Made by a program: the position numbers and the translations under genes
Origin: JACQNR01 sp049515175
GTDB taxonomy: Bacteria; Acidobacteriota; Terriglobia; UBA7540
Length of the DNA stretch: 5,823 bases
Assembly (NCBI GenBank): GCA_049515175.1
Contig: JBEKUI010000275.1
Span: forward strand, 1 to 5,823
Direction of reading: 5' to 3'
Notes under the pieces: generated by a model
Told to the model about the DNA's origin: nothing
The model's database searches: none
What the model saw: only the letters and a program-made list of their open reading frames with translations
Shown: in pieces, positions 1 to 5,823 of the stretch
How the letters are laid out: each line of letters begins with the position of its first letter
Numbering within the stretch: the stretch's first letter is position 1

Positions 1-419
1 CCGGCGATTGCTGGGATCACTTCTCGGTGATCTTTACTTTCGCGAATGATCTGATCGTCACCTTCTGCTCGAAGCAGTTCGGTGCGGGCTGGGACGACAT
101 CCTCTGCCGCATGTACGGCACCGAGGGCACGGTGGATACTCACTACTCGGGTGACGTCTCCATTCTCGGCAAGAATCCCTATGCGGGCGGCAAGGCGGAG
201 AACATGTATGCCAACGGCGCGATTCGCAACATCGCCACATTTTACGAGAGCGTGACCAAGGGTGACTATTCCAACTCCACGGTGGCGCCCAGCGTACGCA
301 GCAATATGACCACTATCCTCGGCCGTACGGCTGCCTACCGGCACGAGCAGGTGACCTGGGAGGAAGTGGCGAAGTCCACGGAACGCCTGGAAGCAAACCT
401 GAAGGGCCTGAAGGCGTAG
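1..419 (+). CDS. Gfo/Idh/MocA-family oxidoreductase, C-terminal fragment (5' end outside window)
   Basis: The open frame runs in from the left edge (codons start at base 3) and stops at TAG 417-419, leaving about 138 residues. It matches the C-terminal alpha/beta substrate domain of Gfo/Idh/MocA NAD(P)-dependent dehydrogenases. Visible features are a GDCWDHFSVIFTF strand near the edge, a G-T-E-G-T-V-D turn (FYGTEG-like, here MYGTEGTVD), an AIRNIATFYESV helix, and the closing N-M-T-T-I-L-G-R-x-A-A-Y helix followed by VTWEEV. The Rossmann NAD-binding half and the catalytic EKP-type lysine would lie upstream, so substrate cannot be assigned; inositol, glucose-type sugars or sugar acids are typical of the family. 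The TIM-barrel isomerase/epimerase gene starts 166 bp downstream on the same strand, a common pairing in sugar and polyol catabolic clusters. Family assignment is firm; specificity is unknown. Confidence 0.88.
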   Translation, partial: GDCWDHFSVIFTFANDLIVTFCSKQFGAGWDDILCRMYGTEGTVDTHYSGDVSILGKNPYAGGKAENMYANGAIRNIATFYESVTKGDYSNSTVAPSVRSNMTTILGRTAAYRHEQVTWEEVAKSTERLEANLKGLKA

Positions 420-571
420 CGGGAGGTATCTGTCAGGCTGAGGAGTCCGCCAACTGAAGGATGACGAAGACTCCGCATTTCCCCCAAGTGCAGATCATTC
501 GCTCTGCCGTGCACGCTGTGGTGCAGGCGTCACCCAAAATGATTAAGATTCTGTGCTTGTTCAACCGACAG

Positions 572-577
572 AAGGAG
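572..577 (+). promoter_or_regulatory. Shine-Dalgarno site setting the ATG 586 start
   Basis: AAGGAG lies 8 nt before ATG 586. This favours 586 over the in-frame GTG at 553, which has no comparable site upstream. The rest of the 420-585 gap holds a weak 6-bp inverted repeat (442-447 with 469-474) without a T-tract. I see no convincing promoter or terminator there, so co-transcription with the preceding oxidoreductase gene is possible. Confidence 0.75.
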
Positions 578-585
578 TCGCACAC

Positions 586-1446
586 ATGAAACATCGAGAG
601 ATTACGCGAAGAGAAATGCTTTTTGGGCTGGCTGTGGCCGGCTTGGCCATCAAGGTGAGGGCGCTCAAAGCCGCCGCGCCGGAAGTGAAGATAGGCGCGT
701 GCGACTGGACGATTGGAAAGCGAACCGATCCCGCGTCGCTGGAGCTCGCCAAGCAGATCGGGCTGGACGGAGTGATGGTGGACGTGGGCAACTGGCGCGA
801 CGACTTGCCGCTGCGCAAGCCCGAACTGCAGAAGAAGTATTTGGAGATGTCGAAGCAGACCGGCATACCGGTGGCTTCGCTCGCCCTCGGCACACTCAAT
901 GAGATTCCGCTCAAGAGTGATCCGCGCGCCGAGCAGTGGCTCGCCGACAGCATCGATGTCTGCACGGCTCTCGGACAGACCGTGGTGCTTGTGCCCTTCT
1001 TCGGCAACGGCGACCTGCGCAACGACAAGCCAGGCACGGACGCCGTTGTCGCCGCCCTCAAGCGCGTCGCGCCCAAGGCGGAGAAGGCGGGCGTCATCCT
1101 GGGCCTGGAAAGCTGGCTGAGCGCCGAGCAGCACGTGGACATCATCGACCGCGTGGGCTCGTCTGCCGTGCAGGTTTACTACGACGTGGGCAATTCGCAA
1201 AAGGCCGGGTACGACATTTTCAAGGAAATCCGCTGGCTGGGGAAGCGCATCTGCGAGTTTCACGCCAAAGACAACGATAATCTCTACGGCAAAGGCTCGA
1301 TGAATTTTCCGGAGGTCCGCAAGGCGATGGCCGACATCGGCTATCGCGGCTGGATGCACATCGAAGGCACCACCAAACCCCTCGGCCCCGTCGAGAGCAC
1401 TCGCTATGACGTGAATTATCTGCGCAGCGTCTTCAAGCCGGCCTGA
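586..1446 (+). CDS. Sugar phosphate isomerase/epimerase-like TIM-barrel protein with Tat-like leader
   Basis: This 286-residue protein has the AP-endonuclease-2/xylose-isomerase-like TIM-barrel fold. Conserved acidic and histidine positions fit the family's divalent-metal site: Glu175 (GLESW), Asp200 (YYDVGNS), His226 (EFHAKD) and Glu260 (HIEGT). The first barrel strand is KIGACDWTIG (35-44), followed by a helix and the GVMVDVG strand. The N-terminus ITRREMLFGLAVAGLA has twin arginines at 8-9, a hydrophobic stretch and an Ala-rich candidate cleavage area near 29-31, so export by the Tat route is likely. Known relatives isomerise or epimerise sugars, inosose or hydroxypyruvate; the substrate here cannot be read from sequence. 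The neighbouring upstream dehydrogenase suggests a shared sugar/polyol pathway. The metalloprotease gene converges on it, 35 bp away. The start is set by AAGGAG at 572-577. Family call is strong, substrate unknown, Tat leader probable. Confidence 0.88.
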   Translation: MKHREITRREMLFGLAVAGLAIKVRALKAAAPEVKIGACDWTIGKRTDPASLELAKQIGLDGVMVDVGNWRDDLPLRKPELQKKYLEMSKQTGIPVASLALGTLNEIPLKSDPRAEQWLADSIDVCTALGQTVVLVPFFGNGDLRNDKPGTDAVVAALKRVAPKAEKAGVILGLESWLSAEQHVDIIDRVGSSAVQVYYDVGNSQKAGYDIFKEIRWLGKRICEFHAKDNDNLYGKGSMNFPEVRKAMADIGYRGWMHIEGTTKPLGPVESTRYDVNYLRSVFKPA

Positions 1447-1481
1447 CTGCGCGGCCCTCGCACTTCCGCTCTCGGAAATCG

Positions 1482-2285
1482 TTACGGCTTCGGTACGGCC
1501 GCCGAGGCCTGAAGCGGCGGAGCCTTTGGCGGTTCCATCCGTCCCCTCCGCGCCTGCACCCCGGCGCGCATCTTTGCGCCCTGTTGCGGAAAGAACCCGA
1601 ACCGACCGGCGCTGGCGGAGAGAAGATCTCTTTCTGTCCACTGCGCGCGCATGATGCCGTTGGGGGAGTGGCTGTTGGTGCCGAGCAGCAGGTGGCCGAT
1701 CTCATGCGCCAGCGCGTAACCCAAAATCACGGCGCGCGCGCAGCTCAGCTCCACGGCCAGCCTCTCGACGCGGTGATAGAACACGCTCGCCACGAAGCCC
1801 GGCATGACGGCGTCACCGTTCTGGGCAAAGCCCAACGAAGCCTTGTCGCGCGCCATGCGCTCCGCCATCGCCTGCGGCAGGATGCGCAGCACCAGCGCCG
1901 GGCGGGCCGCCGTGCCGCGGCAATCGTCCGCCGAGGTCGATTGTTGCCCCGGCACCGGACAGTCGAGCCAGACCGCCTCAATCCCAATCCGTTCGAGAAC
2001 CGTCGAAGCTTCATTCTGGGCGCGTGCCAATTCACCCGCTTCGACTTGAGCGTAGTCATAAACGTGCAGAGCAACGGTCAGCTTGATCCCCGGTTCTGCG
2101 CCTGCGTCCCTGGCGAGGCCGCTTGGGCCGGTTGCCGCCGCGAGAATGAGCACCACCCCCGCCCAAACTCCAGTCTTTCTGCCCCAGCCCCCAGCCCGTA
2201 GCCCCCACTCCCTCTTCTCTCGTCCCCAACCCCTTGCTCCTCTTACAGAACCCCCAACCCCTAATCCCGAGTCCCTGCTCTTCAT
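1482..2285 (-). CDS. Secreted putative zinc metalloprotease (HEIGH...H...Met motif)
   Basis: This 267-residue protein starts at ATG 2285 behind a strong GGAGGTG site and stops at TAA 1484-1482. Residues 194-212 carry HEIGHLLLG, then TNSH and GIM. This gives two zinc histidines and the catalytic Glu (His194, Glu195, His198), a candidate third ligand His206 and a nearby Met212. The spacing is HExxHxxxGxxxH, one residue longer at each step than the classical metzincin motif. A hydrophobic segment (about 40-53, WAGVVLILAAATG) looks like a signal peptide core, so secretion or membrane tethering is expected. Two cysteines (109 and 122) could form a disulfide. The C-terminal tail is Pro/Ala/Arg rich. 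Residues 3-41 are encoded by a degenerate heptanucleotide repeat and are probably not ancestral sequence. I infer peptidase activity from the motif only; no substrate is evident. The gene is divergent from the winged-helix regulator. A later internal GTG start at the hydrophobic segment is possible but lacks a clear ribosome site. Confidence 0.75.
   Translation of the reverse strand: MKSRDSGLGVGGSVRGARGWGREKREWGLRAGGWGRKTGVWAGVVLILAAATGPSGLARDAGAEPGIKLTVALHVYDYAQVEAGELARAQNEASTVLERIGIEAVWLDCPVPGQQSTSADDCRGTAARPALVLRILPQAMAERMARDKASLGFAQNGDAVMPGFVASVFYHRVERLAVELSCARAVILGYALAHEIGHLLLGTNSHSPNGIMRAQWTERDLLSASAGRFGFFPQQGAKMRAGVQARRGRMEPPKAPPLQASAAVPKP
2162..2280 (-). repeat. Degenerate 7-bp G-rich tandem repeat inside the metalloprotease N-terminal coding region
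   Basis: On the minus strand the stretch divides without gaps into 17 heptads. Examples are GACTCGG, GATTAGG, GGTTGGG, GGTTCTG, GGTTGGG, GAAGAGG, GAGTGGG, GGCTACG, GGCTGGG, GGCTGGG, GACTGGA and GTTTGGG, giving a loose consensus G-R-N-T-N-G-G. Because 3 x 7 = 21, translation gives a 7-residue period: Trp occurs at residues 20, 27, 34 and 41. The composition is strongly strand-asymmetric (G on the coding strand, C on the plus strand) and unlike the surrounding genes. It resembles in kind the short tandem heptanucleotide repeats known from cyanobacteria, but I cannot name this one. Confidence 0.85.
2182..2206 (-). other. Canonical G-quadruplex motif in early coding region
   Basis: The minus strand reads five G, CTAC, three G, CT, five G, CT, four G. 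This meets the usual G3+ N1-7 rule four times over. It lies about 80-104 nt after the metalloprotease start codon on the coding strand, so it would be present in the mRNA. Motif seen directly; folding is inferred. Confidence 0.6.
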
Positions 2286-2291
2286 GTCGCC

Positions 2292-2298
2292 CACCTCC
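2292..2298 (-). promoter_or_regulatory. Strong Shine-Dalgarno site for the metalloprotease
   Basis: GGAGGTG on the minus strand, with GGAGG 8 nt before ATG 2285. It places translation initiation upstream of the heptad repeats, which implies that the repeats are translated. The in-frame GTG at 2294-2292 overlaps this site and is therefore an unlikely start. Confidence 0.75.
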
Positions 2299-2338
2299 GC
2301 GAATCGCGTGATGGGGCCGACTTTTGGCTAAGGGATTT

Positions 2339-2378
2339 GGGACCTCAATGGACGGTCAGTCCTTCGTTGAGGAAGCCC
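2339..2378. other. Compound hairpin in the divergent intergenic region
   Basis: Nested inverted arms are visible: GGG 2339-2341 with CCC 2376-2378, CCTCAA 2343-2348 with TTGAGG 2367-2372, and GGAC 2350-2353 with GTCC 2359-2362. Together they make about 13 pairs with small internal loops. There is no T-tract, so a terminator is unlikely. It could be an operator or part of the metalloprotease leader RNA. Apart from this and the promoter at 2444-2472, I see nothing else clear in 2299-2495, and no convincing minus-strand promoter. Confidence 0.35.
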
Positions 2379-2443
2379 TTGTTCCCGGTTAAATCTTGTG
2401 TGTTCAGTGAGTTAGGGAGACCCATCCCCTGGTTGCCGGATAG

Positions 2444-2472
2444 TTGATTGACACTCCGGTAAGTGGTACACT
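2444..2472 (+). promoter_or_regulatory. Sigma70-type promoter for the winged-helix/PD40 regulator
   Basis: A -35 box TTGATT (2444-2449) is separated by 17 bp from a -10 box TACACT (2467-2472), which is preceded by TG one base away (extended -10). A nearer TTGACA at 2448-2453 gives only a 13-bp spacer and is less suitable. Transcription would begin near 2479, leaving a leader of about 17 nt to ATG 2496. Confidence 0.55.
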
Positions 2473-2495
2473 CCCCGCCAGCGGGTGGCTGTGCC

Positions 2496-3977
2496 ATGCC
2501 TGATCCGACCACCCTTCCACACCTGGTCCGGTTCGGAATCTACGAAGTGAATCTTCGCGCGGGGGAATTGCGCCGCGACGGCGTGAAGATCAAGCTTCAG
2601 GAGCAACCGTTCAAAGTTCTGGCGATGCTGCTCGAGCGGCCGGGCGAGATCGTGACGCGCGAGGAGCTGGAGAAGGCGCTGTGGTCCACGGACACGTTTG
2701 TGGATTTCGAGCACGGGGTCAACAAAGCCATCAACAAGATTCGCGAGGCGCTGGACGATTCCGCCGATAACCCGCGTTTCGTCGAGACGCTGGCGCGGCG
2801 GGGGTATCGATTCATCGCGCCGGTGGATGTAGGGGCGGGTTTCAAACCCGCCCCAGGGCAGGTCAGAGACTGGCTCGCCGCCGTGGCCGGTGGCGCGATC
2901 GTGGTCGTGGTCGCCGTGCTCCTCGCCCTCAACGTCGGTGGTGTGCGGGACCGGATTCTTCGCCGGGCGGCCACCACCAAACCCTCCTTGCTGCCTCTCA
3001 GAGCAGTGCCCTTCACCACCTTCCCCGGCCAGGAAACCGAGCCATCCTTTTCACCGGACGGCAATCAGATCGCCTTTGCGTGGAACGGGGAGAAGGAGGA
3101 CAACTGGGATATCTACGTGAAGGTGGTTGGGACCGAGAGCGTCCTGCGGCTCACCACGAACCCGGCGGCTGATGGAGCGCCCGTCTGGTCGCCCGACGGC
3201 CGCTACATCGCCTTTCATCGCCACACGGAGCGCGAAGACGGAATCTATCTCGTCCCGGCTCTCGGCGGTCCCGAGCGGAAGCTATACCCGCCGCGCCTGG
3301 GAGGCAACAGGGGGGTTGGGCTCGGCGGCTGGTCGCCGGATGGGAAGTTTCTGGCCTTCAGCGAGAAGATCCCGGGCCAAGAACTCACGAGGATTTCTGT
3401 CCTCTCGGTCGAGACCTTAGACAAGCGTGCCGTGACTTCTCCGCCTCCGTCAGCGTTCTATGGAGATTGGGGCCCCCGTTACTCTCCCGACGGACGAACT
3501 CTCGCCTTCGTCCGCCCATTCGAGCACGCGAGCGAGGTGTGTCTTGTCCCTGCTGCGGGCGGAGAGCCCAAGCGGCTGACGCACGACAACTCCTTCATCG
3601 GGGGGCTCACCTGGACCCCCGACGGTGCGCACCTTATCTATTCATCGGCGAGAGGAGGCGCCATCGGGCTATGGAAGATCTCCGTGGCGGGAGGCGAGGC
3701 TGAACAGCTCCCCGTGGGCAGAGAAAATGCAATCTTGCCCGCACTTTCTCGCGATGGGCGTCGTCTCGCTTACGTACAGGCGTCCGGAAACATCAACATC
3801 TGGCGGTTTGAAGTGCTCAGGGGGGGCGGGCCGCGCCAAGCCACCCACCAAGTTGATTGCCTCGACAGAGGACCAACTGGCTCAGCAGTTCTCGCCGGAC
3901 GGGAAGAGGATTGTCTTTGGGTCGTCACGCTCGGGCAACTGCTGCGAGATCTGGGTCTGCGACAGCGACGGGTCTAA
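2496..3977 (+). CDS. Winged-helix/TM/PD40 beta-propeller regulator, 5' part of a frameshifted gene
   Basis: The frame encodes 493 residues, of which the first about 442 are genuine. Residues 11-110 are an OmpR/PhoB-type winged helix: VRFGIYEVNLRAGELRR, KLQEQPFKVLAMLLERPG, then TREEL, FVDFEHGVNKAINKIREAL and RRGYRFIAPV. Residues 112-120 are the repeat-encoded VGAGFKPAP. About 126-147 is one membrane helix (LAAVAGGAIVVVVAVLLALNV). PD40-type blades follow, with core motifs FSPDG 185, WSPDG 231, WSPDG 279, YSPDG 329, WTPDG 373 and LSRDG 417. The layout suggests a CadC/ToxR-like one-component regulator with a cytoplasmic DNA-binding head and an external propeller sensor; the ligand is unknown. After the seven-G run at 3820-3826 the frame leaves the homologous sequence and ends in about 50 unrelated residues at TAG 3975-3977. 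ATG 2496 is chosen because the upstream GTG 2463 lies within the promoter. The ribosome site is weak (GGGTGG 2483-2488). Confidence 0.85.
   Translation: MPDPTTLPHLVRFGIYEVNLRAGELRRDGVKIKLQEQPFKVLAMLLERPGEIVTREELEKALWSTDTFVDFEHGVNKAINKIREALDDSADNPRFVETLARRGYRFIAPVDVGAGFKPAPGQVRDWLAAVAGGAIVVVVAVLLALNVGGVRDRILRRAATTKPSLLPLRAVPFTTFPGQETEPSFSPDGNQIAFAWNGEKEDNWDIYVKVVGTESVLRLTTNPAADGAPVWSPDGRYIAFHRHTEREDGIYLVPALGGPERKLYPPRLGGNRGVGLGGWSPDGKFLAFSEKIPGQELTRISVLSVETLDKRAVTSPPPSAFYGDWGPRYSPDGRTLAFVRPFEHASEVCLVPAAGGEPKRLTHDNSFIGGLTWTPDGAHLIYSSARGGAIGLWKISVAGGEAEQLPVGRENAILPALSRDGRRLAYVQASGNINIWRFEVLRGGGPRQATHQVDCLDRGPTGSAVLAGREEDCLWVVTLGQLLRDLGLRQRRV
2832..2854. repeat. Perfect palindromic repeat translated in frame as GAGFKPAP
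   Basis: Arms GGGGCGGGTTT (2832-2842) and AAACCCGCCCC (2844-2854) are perfect 11-bp complements around a single C. The preceding GT and A (2829-2831) fit the GTAGGGGCGGG form that I recall as a dispersed intergenic palindrome in Acidobacteriota and related genomes. It is read in frame as VGAGFKPAP, at the junction of the winged helix and the membrane helix. The palindrome is seen directly; its membership of a repeat family is from memory. Confidence 0.75.
3820..3826 (+). other. Frameshift site: run of seven G
   Basis: Upstream homology (NIWRFEVLRGG) is in the frame of ATG 2496. From here on, homology (GRAKPPTKLIAS, then FSPDGKRIVF) is in the next frame. Removing one G restores a continuous 713-residue protein ending at TGA 4636-4638. 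A sequencing or assembly error, a true mutation, or slippage-based phase variation would all look like this. Confidence 0.8.
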
Positions 3978-4638
3978 GCCCGTCCAGTTGACCAATTTCG
4001 GTGGCCCCGAGGCGGGCACACCCCGCTGGTCGCCCGACGGGCGGCAGATTGTATTCGACTGCGCTGCCCCAGGTCATTTCGAGATTTTCAAGATGAGCGC
4101 CGAGGGGGGACCGCCTCAGCGCTTGACCAACGGAACATCAAACAGCGCCGTGGCGAGCTGGTCGCGAGATGGGCGACGGATTTACTTCGCTTCTAACCGC
4201 ACAGGCAACTGGCAAGTGTGGAAGATGCCAGCCGAAGGGGGCCCGGCAGTGCAGGTGACGAAGAAGGGCGGCTTCACTGCTTTCGAGTCTCCCGACGGCA
4301 AGACGCTTTACTACGCAAAGGGTCAGACTGTGCCCGGTCTTTGGAAGGTTCCCGTCGAAGGCGGTGAGGAGACGCTGGTTCTTCCCCAGCTCGCGGCATT
4401 GTTGTATGGTTATTGGGGCTTGACGGCCGAGGGCATCTATTTCTACGACGCAAACGCGAGGGCCATCGAATTCTTCCGCTTCAGCACGAGCAAAGTGACT
4501 CAGATTGTTGAGCCAGAGAAGCCCCCCTTCCGCGGCGCTGCGGGCCTTGCTGTCTCCCCCGATGGCCGGTGGATTCTCTTCACCCAAGTGGACCAGGAGG
4601 TCGCCGACATCATCCTGGTGGAGAATTTCCGCTGGTGA
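3820..4638 (+). pseudogene. 3' part of the frameshifted regulator: remaining PD40 propeller blades
   Basis: This is the +1-frame continuation of the regulator, about 272 residues up to TGA 4636-4638. It holds five more PD40-type motifs: FSPDGKRIVF, WSPDGRQIVF, WSRDGRRIYF, ESPDGKTLYY and VSPDGRWILF. Linkers of the WxxPxxGG type occur between them, such as IFKMSAEGGPPQRLTNG and VWKMPAEGGPAVQVTK. Added to the six blades before the shift, this gives about eleven motifs, enough for one large or two stacked propellers. The frame is open upstream of the shift only as an out-of-frame shadow. I see no independent ribosome site or domain start here, so it is best read as the severed C-terminal half of one gene rather than a separate gene. 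If the extra G is an error, 2496-4638 is a single intact CDS. Confidence 0.8.
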
Positions 4639-4643
4639 ATGAA

Positions 4644-4671
4644 GTGAACAGTGAATAGTGGACAGTTGACA
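4644..4671 (+). repeat. Heptanucleotide tandem repeat, GTGAACA type, copy cluster 1
   Basis: Four adjacent units read GTGAACA, GTGAATA, GTGGACA and GTTGACA, beginning five bases after the regulator stop codon. There is no hairpin or T-tract, so it is not a typical terminator. Confidence 0.75.
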
Positions 4672-4735
4672 GAGCTCGCTTCGCGCCCCACGACCAAGCC
4701 TGCCTGCGCCGCATGAATTTCCCGCCGTAAGAACA

Positions 4736-4756
4736 GTGACGAGTGACAAGTGACGA
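4736..4756 (+). repeat. Heptanucleotide tandem repeat, GTGACGA type, copy cluster 2
   Basis: Three adjacent units read GTGACGA, GTGACAA and GTGACGA, preceded by GAACA. They are clearly related to the cluster at 4644-4671, 64 bp upstream. The sequence between the clusters (4672-4735) shows no gene or repeat units. Confidence 0.7.
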
Positions 4757-4804
4757 GGCGGCGCCGCGTCTCCCGCGGACGGTCTAGAGCTGGGGCTTGT
4801 CGCT

Positions 4805-4836
4805 GCCGGCCTGTGCAAACCGCCTGCGGGGCCGGC
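4805..4836. repeat. Inverted repeat just upstream of the gatB -10 box
   Basis: Arms GCCGGCC (4805-4811) and GGCCGGC (4830-4836) flank an 18-nt loop and end 8 bp before TATAAT. No T-run follows, so an operator or a chance GC palindrome is as likely as a terminator. Confidence 0.35.
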
Positions 4837-4844
4837 GATTCCGG

Positions 4845-4850
4845 TATAAT
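4845..4850 (+). promoter_or_regulatory. Probable -10 box of the gatB promoter
   Basis: A perfect TATAAT in GC-rich sequence, 67 bp before the gatB start codon. No good -35 box is visible at 16-18 bp spacing (GCCTGC at 4822-4827), so strength or activator need is uncertain. Confidence 0.55.
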
Positions 4851-4916
4851 CAGGAGCCTTACAATAAAGTGGTGTTCCTTGGGCAGGGCGCATTCTGAGG
4901 GAGGGGAAGTCTATCG

Positions 4917-5823
<907 letters not shown>

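Noticed and set aside
442..474. Inverted repeat GGAGTC/GACTCC after the oxidoreductase gene as a terminator
   Set aside because: Only 6 bp with a 21-nt loop and no T-run.
553..585. Upstream GTG start for the TIM-barrel gene
   Set aside because: AAGGAG at 572-577 serves ATG 586, and the Tat-like leader begins naturally there.
433..1641. Long minus-strand open frame of about 400 codons opposite the TIM-barrel gene
   Set aside because: It is antisense to a clear enzyme gene and overlaps the metalloprotease 3' end in another frame. It has no recognisable domain and is explained by high GC at third codon positions.
1584..2201. Plus-strand open frame of 205 codons opposite the metalloprotease
   Set aside because: The minus strand encodes the zinc motif, signal core and ribosome site; the plus frame has none of these.
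2162..2280. CRISPR-like array
   Set aside because: Period is 7 bp with degenerate units and no spacers.
3820..3830. Programmed +1 ribosomal frameshift
   Set aside because: No stop codon or rare slow codon lies at the site, and no family precedent is known to me; an indel in a G-run is the simpler reading.
4138..4893. Minus-strand open frame of 251 codons over the regulator tail and intergenic DNA
   Set aside because: Shadow of the PD40 region with no recognisable domain, and it runs through the heptad repeats.

Overview
The window looks like a GC-rich chromosomal segment from a soil-type Acidobacteriota genome. That assignment is an inference from three things. One protein joins an OmpR-type winged helix, a membrane segment and PD40 beta-propeller repeats, an architecture expanded in that phylum. 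A secreted protein carries a HEIGHLLLG zinc motif. A palindromic repeat is translated as GAGFKPAP. No rRNA, tRNA, CRISPR array, transposase or phage gene is visible.

Layout: (1) 1-419 (+) is the C-terminal part of a Gfo/Idh/MocA-type oxidoreductase. (2) 586-1446 (+) is a sugar phosphate isomerase/epimerase-like TIM barrel with a twin-arginine-like leader. These two probably form a small carbohydrate (polyol, inositol or sugar acid) module. (3) 1482-2285 (-), convergent with it, is a secreted putative zinc metalloprotease. Its N-terminal coding region is built from a degenerate 7-bp G-rich repeat that contains a G-quadruplex motif. (4) 2286-2495 is a divergent intergenic region with a compound hairpin and a good promoter for the next gene. 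(5) 2496-4638 (+) is the winged-helix/TM/PD40 regulator, split by a +1 frameshift in a run of seven G at 3820-3826. A palindromic GAGFKPAP element sits in frame between its DNA-binding domain and its membrane helix. (6) 4639-4916 is intergenic, with a second family of heptanucleotide repeats (GTGAACA/GTGACGA), an inverted repeat and a perfect TATAAT box. (7) 4917-5823 (+) is the first 302 codons of gatB, the amidotransferase subunit for Gln-tRNA/Asn-tRNA synthesis, cut by the window end.

The genes are mostly ordinary for such a genome, and I see no clear new multi-gene system. The most notable signals are repeat elements captured inside coding sequence. Two separate ones (the G-rich heptads and the GAGFKPAP palindrome) are translated in frame next to the membrane or signal segments of neighbouring divergent genes, and a third repeat family lies beyond the regulator. 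The frameshifted regulator and the unusual zinc-site spacing of the metalloprotease also deserve a check.
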